DNA from: JAFGTX01 sp942492225
Lineage (GTDB): Bacteria > Bacillota > Clostridia > Peptostreptococcales > Acidaminobacteraceae
Direction of reading: 5' to 3'
DNA length: 64,000 nt
NCBI GenBank assembly: GCA_942492225.1
Contig: CALODS010000070.1
Coordinates: forward strand, 1 to 64,000
The number at the start of each line of letters is the position of its first letter. Within the stretch, counting starts at the first letter, position 1. The position numbers and the translations under genes are program-made. Shown piece by piece: positions 60,144 to 64,000 of this stretch. The notes beneath the pieces are model-generated. The model was not told the DNA's origin. It was given only the letters and a program-made list of their open reading frames with translations, and ran no database searches.

Positions 60144-61586
60144 ATGTTTGATATAGCCATTATTGGGGCTGGTGCAATGGGTACATCCATCGCAAGGGTA
60201 TTATCGAGATACCAACTTAAAACAGTGATTTTAGAGAAGGACAACGATGTTTCTAACGGAACAACAAAGGCAAACAGTGCTATTATTCACGCAGGATATG
60301 ATGCGCCTCATAATACCAATAAAGGAATTTTCAATGTAAAAGGAAATGCAATGTTTGATGAGTGGTGTAAAGATCTTGACGTCCCATTTAAACGCATCGG
60401 ATCATTAGTTGTGGCACATAATGATGAAGAACTAGAAACATTAAAGGAATTAAAAGAAAATGGAGACCAATTAGGGGTTCCAAATTTAGAAATATTATCT
60501 GGTGATAAAGTAAGAACTTTAGAACCTAATCTAAGAGAAGATATTATTGCGGCACTATTCGCACCTTCAGCAGGCATAATTGAACCATGGGAACTTGCAA
60601 TTGCTTGTACTGAAAATGCAATAGAAAATGGTGTTGAGTTGAAACTTAACTTTACTGTTAAGGATATAGAGAACAAAGAAACATATTTTAGAATTATAAG
60701 TGAATCAGAAGTTATTGAAACAAAAATCGTGATTAATGCCGCTGGTGTTTATGCAGATCAACTTTATAAGATGGTTAATGATACACCAGAGTTTGAAATA
60801 CATCCTAGAAGAGGACAATATTTTTTACTTGATAAAGAATCTGATGGATTTGTAAAACATGTTATTTTCCCAACACCTACAAAATTAGGTAAAGGTACAC
60901 TTGTAACACCAACGATTGATGGCAACATTTTAGTTGGCCCTGATTCAGAAGACTTATCACCAACTGATAAAGAATCTGTCAACACCACTTATGATAGATT
61001 AGCGAAGGTAAAAGAATTAGCTCTTGGTATTACAAATAAAATACCTTATGGGATGAATATCACAACTTTTGCTGGGCTAAGAGCAGAACCATCAACTGGA
61101 GATTTTATAATAGAAGAATCCAAATTGGTTCCTGGATTTGTAAATGTTGCAGGGATAAAATCACCAGGACTTTCTTCTGCACCAGCAATTGCTGAATATG
61201 TTGGGGAAATTGTTGAACAAATCCTTGGTGGATTAGAAGAAAACGAATCCTATATTCCAACAAGGAGACCTCGTCTCAAATTTGAAGAAATGACTGTAGA
61301 AGAAAAAGCAGCCCTTATTAAAGAAAATCCTGCTTATGGTCGTATTATCTGTAGATGTGAAATGATCACGGAAGGTGAAATCATTGATGCAATTCATAGA
61401 GAAGCAGGTGGACGAACCTTAAATGGTATCAAACGTCGTGTAAGACCTGGTGCTGGTCGTTGTCAAGGTGGATTCTGTGGACCAAGAGTAATGGAAATTT
61501 TGGCTAGAGAATTAGGCTGTGACATAACGGAAGTACTTCAAGAAAATGATGGATCTTACATTTTATCTGGACATACAAAAGCTTAG
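60144..61586 (+). CDS. glpA: FAD-dependent glycerol-3-phosphate dehydrogenase, GlpA-like, with BFD 2Fe-2S domain
   Basis: 480 residues. N-terminal dinucleotide fold IIGAGAMGTSIARVLS and a DAO-type FAD oxidoreductase body, then a C-terminal BFD-like domain (about 395-455) with cluster cysteines in RIICRCEMITEGEI and GRCQGGFCGP. It oxidises glycerol-3-phosphate to dihydroxyacetone phosphate. Start ATG 60144 is preceded by GAGGAGGAA; an in-frame extension from 60060 lacks a site. It forms a likely complex with the next two gene products. Confidence 0.9.
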   Translation: MFDIAIIGAGAMGTSIARVLSRYQLKTVILEKDNDVSNGTTKANSAIIHAGYDAPHNTNKGIFNVKGNAMFDEWCKDLDVPFKRIGSLVVAHNDEELETLKELKENGDQLGVPNLEILSGDKVRTLEPNLREDIIAALFAPSAGIIEPWELAIACTENAIENGVELKLNFTVKDIENKETYFRIISESEVIETKIVINAAGVYADQLYKMVNDTPEFEIHPRRGQYFLLDKESDGFVKHVIFPTPTKLGKGTLVTPTIDGNILVGPDSEDLSPTDKESVNTTYDRLAKVKELALGITNKIPYGMNITTFAGLRAEPSTGDFIIEESKLVPGFVNVAGIKSPGLSSAPAIAEYVGEIVEQILGGLEENESYIPTRRPRLKFEEMTVEEKAALIKENPAYGRIICRCEMITEGEIIDAIHREAGGRTLNGIKRRVRPGAGRCQGGFCGPRVMEILARELGCDITEVLQENDGSYILSGHTKA

Positions 61587-61598
61587 TGGGGGATGAAA

Positions 61599-62861
61599 AT
61601 GAACAAATATGACATTGTAGTTATCGGAGGCGGTCCAGCAGGACTGGCTGCAGCGATAGAAGCAAGAAAAGAAGGTGTCGATAAGATACTTGTAATAGAA
61701 AGAGACCGTGAACTTGGCGGTATTTTGCAACAGTGTATTCATAATGGATTTGGATTACACATATTTAAAGAAGAATTAACAGGGCCAGAATATGCTGAAC
61801 GGTTTATTAATGAATTAGAAGCAATGGGCATTAAGTATGTACTTGATACAATGGTATTAGAAATGACAGAGGAGCGAATCATTCACATTTGTAGTTCCGC
61901 AGAGGGCTATCAAATTATTGAAGCAGAAGCAATTGTTTTAGCGATGGGATGTCGTGAAAGAACAAGAGGTGCAATCGCTATACCAGGATATCGCCCAGCA
62001 GGTGTATTTAATGCAGGAACTGCACAACGTTATATTAATATGGAAGGCTACATGGTTGGTAAAAAAGTGCTTATTTTAGGTTCGGGTGATATCGGCCTTA
62101 TCATGGCAAGAAGAATGTCACTAGAAGGAGCTGAAGTATTGGCAGTTGCTGAACTTATGCCATTTTCAGGTGGTTTAACAAGAAATATTGTTCAATGTTT
62201 AGATGATTATGATATACCATTATTGCTAAGCCATACCATCACTAAAATTGAAGGTCAAAATAGAGTTGAGTCTGTTACGGTGCAAAAGGTTGATGAAAAA
62301 CTAAGACCAATTCCAGGTACAGAAACAGTTTATGAGTGCGATACATTATTGTTATCAGTTGGACTTATTCCTGAAAATGAATTGTCGAGATCTGCAGGTG
62401 TGCGCATTGATAATGTAACAAAAGGTCCAATCGTCAATGAATCTATGGAGACATCCGTTGAAGGGATATTTGCTTGTGGCAACGTTGTACATGTTCATGA
62501 CTTGGTAGACTTTGTTACGGAAGAAAGTCGTCGTGCAGGAATAGCTGCTGCAAAATATGTCAAGAAAGAAATTGTTGCAACTGAAGAAGCAATTGCAACA
62601 AAAGCAGAAGAAGGTATCAGCTATATTGTGCCACAACAAGTAAGACTGGAGAATGTTGGTGATAAGCTACCACTTCTCATGCGAGTTAGAGATGTATTTC
62701 ATAAAGTATCATTATCAGTAAAGATTGATGGTGTTGAAGTTAAGAAAATAAAAAAGAATCATTTAGCACCGGGTGAGATGGAAAGAATTGATTTGCCAAA
62801 AGAGCTTATTGAAGCAAGTGGTGGCAAGTGTATTACAGTTGAAGTGGTTAAGGAGGCATAA
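61599..62861 (+). CDS. NAD(P)/FAD-dependent oxidoreductase, GlpB-like
   Basis: 420-residue flavoprotein with two dinucleotide folds: VVIGGGPAGLAAAIEARKEG at the start and KKVLILGSGDIGLIMARRMS near residue 150, plus GIFACGNVVHVHDLVDFVTEE near 290. Related to pyridine nucleotide-disulfide oxidoreductases and found next to GlpA-like proteins in Firmicutes and Thermotogales, where it likely passes electrons. ATG 61599 is better spaced from GTGGGGG than ATG 61593. Confidence 0.85.
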   Translation: MNKYDIVVIGGGPAGLAAAIEARKEGVDKILVIERDRELGGILQQCIHNGFGLHIFKEELTGPEYAERFINELEAMGIKYVLDTMVLEMTEERIIHICSSAEGYQIIEAEAIVLAMGCRERTRGAIAIPGYRPAGVFNAGTAQRYINMEGYMVGKKVLILGSGDIGLIMARRMSLEGAEVLAVAELMPFSGGLTRNIVQCLDDYDIPLLLSHTITKIEGQNRVESVTVQKVDEKLRPIPGTETVYECDTLLLSVGLIPENELSRSAGVRIDNVTKGPIVNESMETSVEGIFACGNVVHVHDLVDFVTEESRRAGIAAAKYVKKEIVATEEAIATKAEEGISYIVPQQVRLENVGDKLPLLMRVRDVFHKVSLSVKIDGVEVKKIKKNHLAPGEMERIDLPKELIEASGGKCITVEVVKEA

Positions 62862-62862
62862 C

Positions 62863-63237
62863 ATGAAGGTGGCAAAAGATTTAGTATGTATAGTTTGTCC
62901 AGTTGGTTGTCGATTAACCATCGAACAAGACGAAACAGCGGAACAAGGGTATAAAATAACAGGCAATCAATGTAAAAGAGGTGTTGCTTATGCAATTGAG
63001 GAAATGACGCATCCAACAAGAATGGTTCCAACAACAGTAAAAATTGAAGGGGCATTTCTTAATAGATTACCTGTAAGAACAGATAAACCGATTGATAAGA
63101 AGTTGATTTTTAAAGCAATGGAAGTTATAAATTCATTTTCAATAGAAGCACCTGTAAAAATGGGTGATGTACTAATAAAAAACATTTTGGGAACGGATGT
63201 TAATATCATCGCAACGCGAAGTATGAATAAAGGTTAG
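62863..63237 (+). CDS. DUF1667 protein (third G3P dehydrogenase-linked subunit)
   Basis: 124 residues with the CIVCPVGCRL motif (CxxCPxGC), a second cysteine at GNQCKRGVAYA and a terminal soluble part. DUF1667 proteins accompany GlpA and GlpB homologues and probably hold an iron-sulfur cluster in electron transfer. ATG 62863 follows AAGGAGGC, adjacent to the glpB-like stop; a longer in-frame start inside that gene is unsupported. Confidence 0.85.
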   Translation: MKVAKDLVCIVCPVGCRLTIEQDETAEQGYKITGNQCKRGVAYAIEEMTHPTRMVPTTVKIEGAFLNRLPVRTDKPIDKKLIFKAMEVINSFSIEAPVKMGDVLIKNILGTDVNIIATRSMNKG

Positions 63238-63269
63238 AGAGATGTAAGAAACACAGGTGGGGGTGAATC

Positions 63270-64000
63270 ATGAACATTTCGAGGTTACCGATAAATACAA
63301 TTGAGGAAAAGGATTTTGTTGCAGCAAATTATTCTTCAATATTCGATGCAGTTGATCAAGGCGTTTGTATTATGGATGCGAAAGGATTAGAAGTTTATAC
63401 CAATCAACGATATAAATCATTTTTTAGTTTCGGAAGAAACCGTTCGGATGAACTACTTAGTCAATGTTATAAAAAGAAAACGGCAATGAGTGGGAATGTT
63501 CGTCATGGTGACAAGTTATTTAAAGTAGAAGCAAATCCTATTTTTGAAAACAAACTCTTTAAAGGCATTATTGGCATATATCAATTAGAAGAAGAAGGAT
63601 TACAAGATATTTCAGATAGGGAACCAAAAGATCAAATAAAAAATCCCTTCGAGTCAATTATTGGTGAAAATCAAGAGTTTGTAAAAGAATTATTAAAAGC
63701 CGAAAAGGGCGCAAAACGTGATATCACAATATTAATTCGAGGAGAAAGTGGTACGGGTAAAGAAATGATCGCTAAGGAAATTCACGGTTCGAGTAGACGG
63801 GCAGTGGGTCCTTTTGTAGCGGTTAACTGTGCTGCAATTCCAGAAAACTTGATTGAGTCTGAATTATTTGGACATGAAAAAGGTGCTTTTACAGGAGCCC
63901 ATCAGCAGAAAATAGGAAAATTTGAATATGCTCATAACGGGACGTTATTCTTAGATGAAATTGGTGATTTACCAATGCAATTACAAGTGAAGCTTTTGAG
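63270..64000 (+). CDS. sigma-54-dependent activator with PAS-like sensor, 3' end cut by window
   Basis: The frame from ATG 63270 (preceded by GTGGGGGTG) is open to the window edge: 243 codons. Residues 15-110 look like a PAS-type sensor (SSIFDAVDQGVCIMDAKGLEVYT). The AAA+ domain begins near 135: Walker A GESGTGKE, the sigma-54-contacting GAFTGA loop, and Walker B LFLDEIGDLP. As the last visible gene of the glp block, it is the prime candidate to activate the sigma-54 promoter at 56830. Confidence 0.92.
   Translation, partial: MNISRLPINTIEEKDFVAANYSSIFDAVDQGVCIMDAKGLEVYTNQRYKSFFSFGRNRSDELLSQCYKKKTAMSGNVRHGDKLFKVEANPIFENKLFKGIIGIYQLEEEGLQDISDREPKDQIKNPFESIIGENQEFVKELLKAEKGAKRDITILIRGESGTGKEMIAKEIHGSSRRAVGPFVAVNCAAIPENLIESELFGHEKGAFTGAHQQKIGKFEYAHNGTLFLDEIGDLPMQLQVKLL

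Noticed and set aside
1..64000. CRISPR arrays, insertion sequences, prophage, tRNA or rRNA genes
   Set aside because: No regular direct repeats with spacers, no transposase or phage protein motifs and no recognisable tRNA/rRNA sequence were found by reading.

Overview
This window is low-GC, AT-rich DNA with strong AGGAGG-type ribosome binding sites, intrinsic terminators after most transcription units, and classic Firmicute regulatory RNAs (T-box, cobalamin and purine riboswitches). Together with KorAB-type ferredoxin-linked enzymes, a cobalamin-oriented hem operon, many c-di-GMP enzymes and a sigma-54 regulon, this points to an anaerobic, probably motile Clostridia-class bacterium. The genus cannot be fixed from the window. 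No rRNA, tRNA, CRISPR array, insertion sequence or prophage was seen, so this looks like ordinary chromosome.

Layout. 1-2.4 kb: cysteine synthesis (3' part of cysK, cysE) and a YitT membrane protein. 2.4-4.4 kb: an Lrp/AsnC regulator divergent from a biotin-less carboxyltransferase (OadA-like). 4.5-9.9 kb: a compact monoderm Tad pilus operon (tadZ-tadA-tadB-tadC-flp-FHA protein-prepilin peptidase). 9.9-12.6 kb: a TetR regulator, a frame-disrupted hpt, pduL and deoC. 12.8-20 kb: a small membrane protein, a ROK regulator and two large c-di-GMP proteins (GGDEF-EAL and degenerate GGDEF-HD-GYP). 20-28.1 kb: an AIM24-like protein, a probable pseudokinase, a TPR protein, a MATE transporter, a metallo-beta-lactamase-fold protein, a TraX protein, and hisS behind a histidine leader peptide. 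28.2-36.5 kb: another MATE transporter, then a cobalamin riboswitch driving hemA-sirC-hemC-cobA/hemD-hemB-hemL. 36.6-41 kb: a lipoprotein, lipA and an M23 peptidase. 41.1-43.7 kb: a T-box-controlled polar amino acid ABC transporter. 43.8-47.4 kb: a peroxiredoxin behind PerR-like boxes, a candidate small RNA, and korAB. 47.5-51.1 kb: an HD-GYP protein and a second one broken by a stop codon. 51.1-56.7 kb: add behind an adenine-type riboswitch, a DUF4163/DUF3298 lipoprotein, a DUF3870 protein, a DUF4392 (glutamate cyclase-like) protein and a WG-repeat protein. 56.8-64 kb: a glycerol regulon (glpP, two small membrane proteins, glpK, glpA-like, glpB-like, DUF1667) that begins with a sigma-54 promoter and ends with a sigma-54 activator gene running off the window.

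How the parts fit. The glp block takes up glycerol, phosphorylates it and oxidises glycerol-3-phosphate. PduL and DeoC could turn the acetaldehyde end of deoxyribose breakdown into acetyl phosphate. The hem operon makes uroporphyrinogen III, precorrin-2 and sirohydrochlorin under cobalamin feedback. Regulation is the most striking aspect: five cis-acting RNA systems (His leader peptide, T-box, cobalamin riboswitch, adenine riboswitch, probable GlpP leader), a sigma-54 promoter and PerR-like operators. Two genes (hpt and a dCache-HD-GYP gene) are interrupted by a single lesion each; these are either recent inactivations or sequence errors.
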